Source: Alphaproteobacteria bacterium
GTDB lineage: Bacteria; Pseudomonadota; Alphaproteobacteria; Micavibrionales; Micavibrionaceae
Assembly: GCA_030432775.1 (NCBI GenBank)
Contig: JAUILO010000011.1
Coordinates: 1-25,314, forward strand
Direction of reading: 5' to 3'
DNA: 25,314 nucleotides
Shown: positions 15,195-22,020 of the stretch, piece after piece
Numbering within the stretch: position 1 is the first letter of the stretch
How the letters are laid out: every line of letters begins with the position of its first letter
Notes under the pieces: model-generated
What the model saw: only the letters and a program-made list of their open reading frames with translations
The model's database searches: none
Told to the model about the DNA's origin: nothing
Program-made: the position numbers and the translations under genes

Positions 15195-17462
15195 TTACTG
15201 CGTATCCTGCATTTCCTGTGTTTGGGTTTCCGGCGCATCCTCTATCACAGGGACGTTCACAGGGGCGTTCACAGGGGCGTTCATTGGAACATTCGTATCA
15301 TCACCTGCTGGCGCATCAGTCTTTGCACCTGATGTTTTTGCACCTGATTGCGGTAAGAATACAGGTTTGTTGCCCTGCCCCGGCAACGTACCCCCAAGGC
15401 CCAGTGCATCCACACCGGGAATATTCAAATCTTTATTCGGTGACATAATAGAAAAGCCTGAATCTTTATCCTGAATAAGCTTGCGGGTCGGCATTGCGCC
15501 CTTAACCCCGTCAACCATGCCATCAGTATTCAAGTTCTGGCTAAGCCCTTTGGCTTTTGCAGAAAAATCACGGAAGTTATGTCCTTTTTTACCACTAGAA
15601 CCATTGCCCGAGCCAGTACCTGGAATATTCTTCAGGTTCATGTCTTTCAAATCAAACCCATCCAGCAACTTCCCGGCATCGCCAAGCGAGTTCACATCAA
15701 ACCCGCCAAGATCACCGCCGCCAAGATCTTCAAGCATCTTTGGTGTGAATTTGAAGCTGCCGCTTTGCAGATTTTCCATCAACTTGCCTGTCAGCATCTC
15801 TTCAAGGCTTTGCGCTTCTACTGTGGTTTCCGCTTTCTGGATAAAAGGCTGCGCGGTTTCCGCTGCCTCACCTTCCAGCGTGTTCAACACCGCTATCGCC
15901 CCTTGAACATCACCGGCCTCAAGCAATAACTGCGCTTGATCAACCTTAGCCTGCGTTTCTGTGCCGGTAATCAACTCACCGTCTTTTTTAACGCTTAGAA
16001 AATCGTTCAAACGGGATTTAGCCTTGTCTTTAAGACCAACATCCTCACCCTTTAGTGATGACACAACGATATCACCGGTCAGGCCTTTAAACTCATCCGA
16101 AAGACCCTGACTACTCAAAACGCCGTCCGCCGCCTTTGGCGCAAGACGTATAATTGCGGCCTGTAACTCCGGATCATCCTCACCAATCAAATTCTGTAAT
16201 AATTCCAGATCTTCGCTAAACGGTGTTTCATCGCGTTTTAACGAACCACGGAATTTTGTAAGCGCCACTAAATATGCCGCCGCTTTTAAATCAGTCTGCG
16301 GAACACCTGCTAAAGTCTGCCCCAGCTCTTCATTTTCAAGACGGGCAAGCTCTACCGCATCTTCGACTGTTTGTTCACCAAGCACTTCTGTTTCGGATTC
16401 TTCCTTAGAAGAAAATTTCTGGAATAGCTCATTCAACTCGCTAACAGATCCTTGCAGTTGTTCCTGACCTTCAACGGATTGCTGTAAACCATCAACCCTG
16501 CGAAGCAATGTTGATAAATCCGAAGCGCCCGCAACACCGCCCATTTTTTCTTCAAGTGTTGCCATACGTGCAAATAAGTCTCCATTTTCTGGGTTCAACA
16601 ACGTATCGGCCAAATGTGCAAAGCTTGCTGTTTGTTCAGCGATATTATCAACCTTTTGCTTCAAATCATGCGCCTGCGTTTTCAAATTCGAGAACTCCTG
16701 TTCGATATCATCAGGAATAAGCGCCTTCATAATAGAGTGATCTTTTTTAACGTGCTTCACTTCACTCTGAAGTTTTGCCACTTTGTCTTTATATTCAGCG
16801 ACATCTTTTTTCGTCGGCCATAAAATAACGGCGAAGACAACGGTCAAGACAACCAAGAGTCCGATTGTCACAAGTACGCTTTGTTTAAATGCGCCTTTAC
16901 TGGCCTGATTAATTTCGTTTAATAAATGCGCATGATGGGGTTTATCAATTTCTTCCATTATACCGCGCGGCATATCATCATCGCCGATCCTTGATTTGTG
17001 CTGTGGTGCTTTTAGCGCTGGACGCTGGGCTGCTTGATTTTTTGGTGCTGCCTGCGACTGTACCTGCCCCTGTACTTGTTGTGTGGCCTGTTCTGTTTGG
17101 CTCTGTTCTTTTCCCTCTTCCTGGGTCGCCGCGTCACCGGACATTACCTGCGCAACTGTCTTAATATTGTCCTCTTGGATATTTTCCTTGGCAACTGGCG
17201 CTGGCGCGCCTTTCACAATATCGGTCAAATCAATATTATGCACGCGTGCAGCATGCATAATCACAGCCTTGCGATTAGCCGGTATAGCGTTACGGATTTT
17301 CCAGCCCTGAATAGTCGTCACCGGAATTGAGAGCTTTTTAGCCATCGGGCGTATGCCGCCAAAACGCTCGATAATCTCTTCGGCAACGCGAACACCGCTG
17401 GCATTTTCAGAGCCGATTTTTGAACTGGAATTTTTTGAATTAGAATTTGTTTCTTTGGTCAT
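15195..17462 (-). CDS. Mitofilin-like membrane protein with HTH-like N-terminus
   Basis: A 755-aa protein of the alphaproteobacterial mitofilin/COG4223 type, which sits in hem operons and is thought to shape the inner membrane. Residues about 25-83 (IIERFGGIRPMAKKLSIPVT, then IQGWKIRNAIPANRKAVIM) look like a Cro/YdaS-type helix-turn-helix. Next come a Gln/Ala-rich linker (100-160), one membrane helix at about 196-216, a long coiled coil (about 220-350), and a helical mitofilin-type domain (about 385-570). The C-terminal 180 residues are low-complexity, Gly/Asp-rich and end in NAPV-type repeats. The ATG at 17462 has AGGGA eight bases upstream; an ATG eight codons earlier is less well placed. 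A single helix with the N-terminus inside puts the HTH in the cytoplasm and the coil in the periplasm. Its neighbours are hemD and hemY. Confidence 0.82.
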   Translation of the reverse strand: MTKETNSNSKNSSSKIGSENASGVRVAEEIIERFGGIRPMAKKLSIPVTTIQGWKIRNAIPANRKAVIMHAARVHNIDLTDIVKGAPAPVAKENIQEDNIKTVAQVMSGDAATQEEGKEQSQTEQATQQVQGQVQSQAAPKNQAAQRPALKAPQHKSRIGDDDMPRGIMEEIDKPHHAHLLNEINQASKGAFKQSVLVTIGLLVVLTVVFAVILWPTKKDVAEYKDKVAKLQSEVKHVKKDHSIMKALIPDDIEQEFSNLKTQAHDLKQKVDNIAEQTASFAHLADTLLNPENGDLFARMATLEEKMGGVAGASDLSTLLRRVDGLQQSVEGQEQLQGSVSELNELFQKFSSKEESETEVLGEQTVEDAVELARLENEELGQTLAGVPQTDLKAAAYLVALTKFRGSLKRDETPFSEDLELLQNLIGEDDPELQAAIIRLAPKAADGVLSSQGLSDEFKGLTGDIVVSSLKGEDVGLKDKAKSRLNDFLSVKKDGELITGTETQAKVDQAQLLLEAGDVQGAIAVLNTLEGEAAETAQPFIQKAETTVEAQSLEEMLTGKLMENLQSGSFKFTPKMLEDLGGGDLGGFDVNSLGDAGKLLDGFDLKDMNLKNIPGTGSGNGSSGKKGHNFRDFSAKAKGLSQNLNTDGMVDGVKGAMPTRKLIQDKDSGFSIMSPNKDLNIPGVDALGLGGTLPGQGNKPVFLPQSGAKTSGAKTDAPAGDDTNVPMNAPVNAPVNVPVIEDAPETQTQEMQDTQ
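15247..15294. repeat. In-frame 12-bp tandem repeat
   Basis: Four 12-bp units: ACAGGGACGTTC, two copies of ACAGGGGCGTTC, and a divergent ATTGGAACATTC. On the - strand they code for a four-residue repeat N-[VA]-P-[VM] at the C-terminus of the mitofilin-like protein. Unit number could vary without shifting the frame. Confidence 0.8.
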
Positions 17463-17523
17463 TATTGCTTCCCTACAAACGAACAAAACGATTTAACAAA
17501 CCGGACTGTAACAGACGTACACT

Positions 17524-17556
17524 ATTATAAAGATCAAAACATGATGGGGTTGTCAA
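17524..17556 (-). promoter_or_regulatory. Possible internal promoter before the mitofilin-like gene
   Basis: The - strand carries a perfect TTGACA (complement of 17551-17556, overlapping the hemD stop) and a perfect TATAAT (complement of 17524-17529), but 21 bases apart, longer than the usual 16-18. It sits in the largest gap (90 bp) inside the heme operon. It may act through the -10 alone. Confidence 0.3.
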
Positions 17557-18296
17557 ACCCGGGTGTTACCGAGTGTCATATGGATTAAATCTACCATACC
17601 CTGCCGATCAGGCTTTGACGCAGACTGTACGCATTGAAACCGCATACCTTCTAGGGAATTTACCACCTTATCGCTTAAACACAAGGCTTTTATATGTTTG
17701 AGGCGCTCCGTGATTTCTTCCGCACGTACATCATTATACGGAAAATCTTTTACCAGCGTCTTAAAATGCGCCGCAGTACGTGCCGAGAAGAACAGAATGA
17801 TCGAGATTGTTCCATCCAATATTGCCTCTATCGCCGGTGTCGGTAATTCATCAACCAAATGCACCTTGTAAACGCGAATATAACTGACTTCAACACCGTC
17901 AATTTGTATATTCTGTGTAATATCTACGCCCGCCAGATATAACAAGCGTCCCGCGCCCATCTCATTTTGAATTTTATTGCAAAGCTCTGTCACGCCGCCC
18001 TGCCCGATAATAACATGATCAAAGCCGCTATCACGGCATAGCTGTGCCGTTTGTTCACCCACCGCGTAAACAGGAATATCCAGCTGGGTCAGGATAGCGC
18101 GCTTTTCATCGTCCAATGCCCGCACAGCATTCACGCTAGTCATTATAATGGCTTTATAAGAGCCAAGATCGTCAGGAAGAATAAAATCAAGATTTTCTAT
18201 TTGCAGTAACGGCGCGACCAGCGCCTGATGACCGGCATCAATAATGATGTCCTTATATGCACTGGCGCCAATAGATGAGCGGCTAATCCAGATCAT
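17553..18296 (-). CDS. hemD: Uroporphyrinogen-III synthase
   Basis: Closes and inverts ring D of hydroxymethylbilane to give uroporphyrinogen III in the cytoplasm, the step after HemC. The 247-aa length is usual. Family features include an N-terminal ISRSSIGA strand-turn in place of the common TR-P, IIMTSVNAVRAL at about 49-60 (the [FI]TS-N[AG]V signature), VYAVGEQTAQL (about 77-87, matching a-VG--TA--L), LLYLAGVDIT, and ILFFSARTAAHF (about 166-177, matching FfS-rta). The family is poorly conserved, but these motifs plus direct linkage to hemC make the call firm. The ATG at 18296 lies four bases after the hemC stop, implying coupled translation. Confidence 0.92.
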   Translation of the reverse strand: MIWISRSSIGASAYKDIIIDAGHQALVAPLLQIENLDFILPDDLGSYKAIIMTSVNAVRALDDEKRAILTQLDIPVYAVGEQTAQLCRDSGFDHVIIGQGGVTELCNKIQNEMGAGRLLYLAGVDITQNIQIDGVEVSYIRVYKVHLVDELPTPAIEAILDGTISIILFFSARTAAHFKTLVKDFPYNDVRAEEITERLKHIKALCLSDKVVNSLEGMRFQCVQSASKPDRQGMVDLIHMTLGNTRV

Positions 18297-18300
18297 CTAT

Positions 18301-19251
18301 TCAACCTGTCTTCTTTTCTAGCCATTTTTGCGGCACACGCTTTTTAATAAGGCTCGCAGTACCCGCCCCGAGCTTTCTGGCTTGATCAATTGTTTTGACA
18401 TTGGCCGTGGCATATTCTTTTTCAATCACCGCGCCATCAATTGATGCAACCGCCAGATTAAAATGCATGACATCACCTTGCAACGTGGCATGCGAACCAA
18501 TTGGCGTCTGGCATGAACCATCCAGATACTGAAGCGCTGCACGTTCGGCCGCCACGCATAAGCCCGTGCGGTGATCATGTATGCTATTGCATATTTCATG
18601 GGTACGTTCATCATCCGCGCGTGTTTCTATGGTAATGATCCCTTGTCCGGCAGAGGGCAACATAATGGCTTCATCCAGAATTAATTGGATCTCGTTCTGT
18701 AAACCCAAACGCTCAAGCCCAGCAACCGCCAAAATAGTGGCATCGACCTGTCCACTGCGAAGCTTTTCAATTCGTGTTGGTACATTCCCACGCAACGGTA
18801 CAATCTTTAAATCCGGTCTAGCATTTAAAAGAAAGGCTGCCCGGCGTGTACTGACCGTGCCAACTACAGCGCCTTGGGGTAAATCATCCAGCGAATTACC
18901 ATGATTTGATAAAAGTGCGTCTCTTGCATCAACACGCGCCAAGACATGATCAACACACAAGCCGTCAGGCACAAAAGATTCCATATCCTTCATAGAATGT
19001 ACGCCGCAATCCACATGACCTTCCAAAATTGCGCATTCAATTTCCTTAGCGAACAAAGCCTTGCCGCCCTTAATAGTTGATAATGGTCGTTCGCCATGTT
19101 CAGGGCGCCAGTCGCCAGATGTCGTGATTTTAACAAGCTCGATCTCCAGAAGCGGGTGCGCCTGTTTTAATAATGCGGCCACTTGATTCGTTTGAAATAA
19201 CGCGAGTTTCGAACTGCGTGTTCCAATACGTAATTTATTCTGGTTATCCAT
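18301..19251 (-). CDS. hemC: Porphobilinogen deaminase (hydroxymethylbilane synthase)
   Basis: Joins four porphobilinogens into hydroxymethylbilane in the cytoplasm, using a covalently bound dipyrromethane cofactor. With the ATG at 19251 the protein has 316 aa (E. coli 313). The N-terminus LRIGTRSSKLALFQ, the catalytic Asp89 in HSMKDM, the STRRAA segment, and the cofactor cysteine C247 in GSCQTPIG are all in place, each offset about five residues from E. coli D84 and C242. HSMKDMES replaces the more common HSMKDVPT. The open frame runs back to 19350; an ATG at 19263 (320 aa) is an equal alternative, and neither has a strong ribosome site. It is the first gene of the heme operon. An FNR/FixK-type palindrome lies about 100 bp upstream, suggesting control by oxygen. 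Confidence 0.94.
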   Translation of the reverse strand: MDNQNKLRIGTRSSKLALFQTNQVAALLKQAHPLLEIELVKITTSGDWRPEHGERPLSTIKGGKALFAKEIECAILEGHVDCGVHSMKDMESFVPDGLCVDHVLARVDARDALLSNHGNSLDDLPQGAVVGTVSTRRAAFLLNARPDLKIVPLRGNVPTRIEKLRSGQVDATILAVAGLERLGLQNEIQLILDEAIMLPSAGQGIITIETRADDERTHEICNSIHDHRTGLCVAAERAALQYLDGSCQTPIGSHATLQGDVMHFNLAVASIDGAVIEKEYATANVKTIDQARKLGAGTASLIKKRVPQKWLEKKTG

Positions 19252-19326
19252 TTTACGATCCATTTTGACTTTTGATCTACCTTGGTTTTTAAAACAGTTT
19301 AAACAACATGGCAAGGCAAAGGACAA

Positions 19327-19332
19327 ACTATA
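19327..19332 (-). promoter_or_regulatory. Candidate -10 element of the hemC promoter
   Basis: TATAGT on the - strand, about 30 bp (centre to centre) downstream of the FNR/FixK-type palindrome and with no good -35. That spacing is close to the 32 bp expected of an activator bound at -41.5. Transcription would start near 19318-19320. Confidence 0.4.
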
Positions 19333-19352
19333 ACAGCCCTGTGTGTTCACAA

Positions 19353-19366
19353 TTGACCCTAGTCAA
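19353..19366. promoter_or_regulatory. FNR/FixK-type operator before hemC
   Basis: TTGACCCTAGTCAA is a perfect TTGAC-N4-GTCAA palindrome, matching the FixK/FNR-type consensus TTGA[TC]-N4-[GA]TCAA. It lies upstream of the heme operon and of a TATAGT -10. Heme genes are known FnrL/FixK targets in other Alphaproteobacteria. Confidence 0.55.
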
Positions 19367-19561
19367 ATCCACTGCATGAAAACAAGCCAATTCAATGGCC
19401 ATAAACACCCTTCAAGATCGCAAGGAAAATGCCTAGGAAAAAAGAAAGTTCCAAAACGTGAAATCCGGCAATGTTGCCCTGGCACCGGGAGAGTTAACCA
19501 CATAGGAATTAGAACTATTAATAACGGCCAAGAACCGCAGCTCTCTTCTTGAACTCCGGAC
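19367..19561. other. Intergenic stretch between hemC promoter and porin terminator
   Basis: No supported gene. Short frames on both strands lack ribosome sites and recognisable content. Apart from the porin terminator at its edge I see nothing definable here. Confidence 0.4.
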
Positions 19562-19591
19562 AAAAAGAAAGGCGCGAAAAACGCGCCTTTC
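19562..19591 (-). terminator. Rho-independent terminator of the porin gene
   Basis: On the - strand, a perfect 10-bp stem GAAAGGCGCG/CGCGCCTTTC (19567-19576 with 19582-19591) with a five-base loop is followed by TTTTT. It starts 24 bp after the porin stop codon. Confidence 0.88.
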
Positions 19592-19615
19592 TAAATCTCT
19601 ATACTAATCAACTGA

Positions 19616-20803
19616 TTAGAAGTTGATTTGTGTACCTAGCAAGATGCTTGTTGCGTCTGCATCGTCAAATGCAAGGTTCGCACCGTTTGCGTCAGATAGG
19701 TTGTCGTGCTCGATGTAGTGAACAGAACCGCGGAATGTCATGCCTGGGCCGTATGTGTATACAACACCTGCAGAGTAACGCTCTGTCTCAAGCTCGTTCA
19801 CACCGTATGCGTTATCCGCATTGTAGTATGAAGCACCTAGTTTGAATGGGCCAGTTGTGTAGTCAACACCAACAACGATGATTTCTTCATCATCAACTTC
19901 TGTTGTTGTGTCTTGAGCTAGAACGTCACCATTGCTGTCTTCAGAGTAAGAAGCACCGATACCGAATGGACCCCAGTCTAGATCTAGACCAACGTTCCAT
20001 GCATCACGGTCATCAGTAACAGCACCAGCAGCAACAGTAGGATCTGTTTCTAGTTCAGCTGTTGTGTAACCAGCACCGAAAGCAACGCCAACTTCATCAA
20101 ATTGACCTTCGTAACGAAGAGCGATGTCGTATACGTCACCGTATTGACCAGCTTCGTCATCAAGGCTCACACCGTCAGTACCGTTTGATACGTCACCAAG
20201 TTCTGGTGTGTATGAAACAGCAGCTTGGAAGCCACTAAATACTGGTGTGATGTATGTGAATTTGTCGTTTTTACCAGATACGTCTTGGTCGTAGCTAGTT
20301 TCAACGCCTGTATCTTCACCTAGAGCAGCAAATGTTGTACCAGCAATTGGTCCGCCGAATAGTGAAGAGTAGTTAACTGGCTGAACGTACTGACGAAGAC
20401 CGTCAATGTTTGAGTCAGCTGAAGGAGCAGCAACCTGCAATAGGTAAGCAGCGCCGTCTTCTTTACCGAAGTTGAAACGACCCCATGCGCCACCGAAGTA
20501 AACGTATGATTCTTCGTCTTCAATGTTTTCTGAACCTGAGTCTACGTCAAATTCAAGGTGTGCACCAACTGTTAGACCGTTGTCTAGAGTTGTTTCACCA
20601 GTGAAGTGAAGTTCTGTTTCACGAACGATATCTAGTTCACGAGCTTCAGCAGCACCTGCACCTAGGTTATCATCTTGGTCATTCCATACGGCATAACCTT
20701 TAAAGTGACCAGCAACGTCTAGTTTTACGCCTTCTGCTTTAGCAGGAGCAGCAAGTGTAAGGCCTAGAGCAACAGCGGCCGTACCAAGTAGTAGTTTTTT
20801 CAT
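19616..20803 (-). CDS. Outer-membrane porin
   Basis: A 395-aa general-type gram-negative porin. The signal peptide is residues 1-23 (MKKLLLG start, cleavage AKA|E). The mature chain shows alternating beta strands (LDVAGHFKGYAVWND, ETELHFTGETTL, GLTVGAHLEFDV, YVYFGGAWGRFNFGKEDGA), an acidic external loop region and the terminal Phe (LLGTQINF) needed for BAM recognition. The GRFNFGKEDGA segment is typical of the Rhodospirillales/Rhodobacter porin group. The frame extends upstream to 20824, but GGAGG lies eight bases before the ATG at 20803, which fixes the start. It has its own promoter and terminator. Leucine codons are almost all CTA/CTT at the start of the gene, unlike neighbours that use CTG and TTA, a sign of strong expression or of transfer. 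Confidence 0.92.
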   Translation of the reverse strand: MKKLLLGTAAVALGLTLAAPAKAEGVKLDVAGHFKGYAVWNDQDDNLGAGAAEARELDIVRETELHFTGETTLDNGLTVGAHLEFDVDSGSENIEDEESYVYFGGAWGRFNFGKEDGAAYLLQVAAPSADSNIDGLRQYVQPVNYSSLFGGPIAGTTFAALGEDTGVETSYDQDVSGKNDKFTYITPVFSGFQAAVSYTPELGDVSNGTDGVSLDDEAGQYGDVYDIALRYEGQFDEVGVAFGAGYTTAELETDPTVAAGAVTDDRDAWNVGLDLDWGPFGIGASYSEDSNGDVLAQDTTTEVDDEEIIVVGVDYTTGPFKLGASYYNADNAYGVNELETERYSAGVVYTYGPGMTFRGSVHYIEHDNLSDANGANLAFDDADATSILLGTQINF

Positions 20804-20859
20804 TTTAAATTCCTCCAGTTTCACAACGTTACTAAGAACAAAAATCTTTCTGCCTTAAT

Positions 20860-20888
20860 AAATTATTTCACTGTTTATTGTTGAACAA
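20860..20888 (-). promoter_or_regulatory. Porin promoter
   Basis: On the - strand: -35 TTGTTC (complement of 20883-20888), 17-base spacer, -10 TAATTT (complement of 20860-20865). Transcription from about 20853 gives a 50-nt leader. Confidence 0.5.
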
Positions 20889-20910
20889 AGGACCCGAAAT
20901 AGGCCATTTA

Positions 20911-20920
20911 ATGTCGACAT
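20911..20920. repeat. Perfect 10-bp palindrome upstream of porin
   Basis: ATGTCGACAT, just upstream of the porin -35 element. It could be an operator half of the porin promoter, or chance. Confidence 0.25.
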
Positions 20921-20975
20921 CATTCTGACGAAGACAAACTCAATTTACGCGTGGTTGGACTCCACAGCAATTGGC

Positions 20976-21025
20976 TTTTTGCAAATTTGTCACAATTTTC
21001 CCAAACATGTTACATTTTTGCAACA
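20976..21025. repeat. Inverted and direct repeats in the porin/lipoprotein divergent region
   Basis: TTTTTGCAA occurs at 20976-20984 and 21015-21023, 39 bp apart. The second copy overlaps an inverted repeat TGTTACA-N4-TGCAACA (21008-21025, six of seven pairs matching). The divergent control region makes a regulator site plausible. Confidence 0.35.
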
Positions 21026-21087
21026 TCGCTTTTGCGACACTTTCCACATAATAGTGCGCTAAATAAGGCGTTTTAAGCGGAACAGAC

Positions 21088-21116
21088 TTGAGATCGCTCG
21101 GCGCCCATGCTATTCA
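21088..21116 (+). promoter_or_regulatory. Promoter of the DUF3576 lipoprotein gene
   Basis: -35 TTGAGA (21088-21093), 17-base spacer, -10 TATTCA (21111-21116). The start of transcription near 21123 gives a leader of about 30 nt to the ATG at 21155. Confidence 0.5.
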
Positions 21117-21154
21117 AATCAATATAAAATTTATGTAACTGTATAGGTTTAATC

Positions 21155-21706
21155 ATGCAAAATTACTCAATCTCCTGTGTTCGTTTCGTTTTTATAGCTC
21201 TTATATGTGTAACTTTAAGCGCTTGCGGCTCGACACTTGAAAGCGAAGCCAAATATCCCACTGGTGCTGACCGTTCTTCAACAGGAGATGATATCTATGC
21301 AAAACCAGATAGCGTATTCGGCGGTGATGGCATCAGCTTATTTGGCGGCGACAAAAAAGGCGAAGCAGGCACAACAGGTATGACTGTCAACAGTTACCTA
21401 TGGCGCGCATCACTGGACACTGTTTCATTTATGCCTTTGGCCAGTGCTGATCCGTTTGGTGGCGTTATCCTGACAGACTGGTATGAGCCGCCACAAAGCC
21501 CGAATGAGCGATTTAAAATGAATGTCTTCATTCTGGATCGCGAACTTCGTTCTGATGCGGTAAAAGTCAAATTGTTCAGACAGGTCAAAAAGGGCAGCAC
21601 ATGGCGTGATTCGCAAGCCTCGGAAGAAACAGCCCTTAAGCTTGAGGAAACCATCCTGACCAGAGCGCGCCAAGCACGTGTTGCGCAGATGGGTACAGCC
21701 AATTAA
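21155..21706 (+). CDS. DUF3576 family lipoprotein
   Basis: A 183-aa predicted lipoprotein. The signal peptide (FVFIALICVTL) ends in a lipobox LSAC with the lipidated Cys at 24. The mature region begins with a disordered Ser/Gly/Asp stretch, then the conserved part from about residue 72: NSYLWRASLDTVSFMPLASA, DPFGGVILTDWYEPP (about 99-113), and NERFKMNVFILDRELRSD, ending with a helical region. This matches the DUF3576 family, found in Alphaproteobacteria directly before leuS, as here. The domain's role is unknown; an envelope function is likely from its anchoring. AGGT sits about six bases before the ATG, and a plausible promoter lies upstream. A hairpin at 21801 may separate it from leuS. Confidence 0.87.
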   Translation: MQNYSISCVRFVFIALICVTLSACGSTLESEAKYPTGADRSSTGDDIYAKPDSVFGGDGISLFGGDKKGEAGTTGMTVNSYLWRASLDTVSFMPLASADPFGGVILTDWYEPPQSPNERFKMNVFILDRELRSDAVKVKLFRQVKKGSTWRDSQASEETALKLEETILTRARQARVAQMGTAN

Positions 21707-21800
21707 CCCGCAGATAAACAGCAGGCACGCATTATCGCCTGTTATTATATGCACATATTCCCTGTCTTATACCTCTTATTTCGTTATATAAAGCGCCGTA

Positions 21801-21825
21801 TAACGCCGGAAACATTCCGGCGTTA
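21801..21825. terminator. Perfect 11-bp hairpin between the lipoprotein gene and leuS
   Basis: TAACGCCGGAA, loop ACA, TTCCGGCGTTA. The stem is very stable, but AATAACC rather than a T-run follows on the + strand. The rest of 21707-22020 shows no gene; TCGATCA recurs at 21923 and 21943. Confidence 0.5.
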
Positions 21826-22020
21826 AATAACCGGCAGCTAAATTAGAACTTGCCAAGAGTTTAAGGTTTATATTACCTATTCTCGGTGGCTAGCGCTGTT
21901 TTGATCCGCACATCGCCATAAATCGATCAAGCAATATGAATGTCGATCACTATAAACAGAGCAATAGCTATAAACTAAAGTAATAGTAATAAGAGTAATA
22001 CATGAAACATAGGGCACCCC

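Noticed and set aside
15218..15448. A + strand frame coding for repeated Gln/Gly/Arg/Ser opposite the 12-bp repeats
   Set aside because: It is an antisense reading of the in-frame repeats of the mitofilin-like gene.
19343..19563. Short frames on both strands between hemC and the porin (69 and 66 codons), including a small ATG frame MPRKKESSKT near 19429
   Set aside because: None has a convincing ribosome site or recognisable content, and the hemC control elements explain part of the stretch.
21707..22020. A T-box or leader-peptide control element before leuS
   Set aside because: There is no T-box sequence, no leucine-rich leader ORF and no antiterminator pairing; the only clear structure is the hairpin at 21801.
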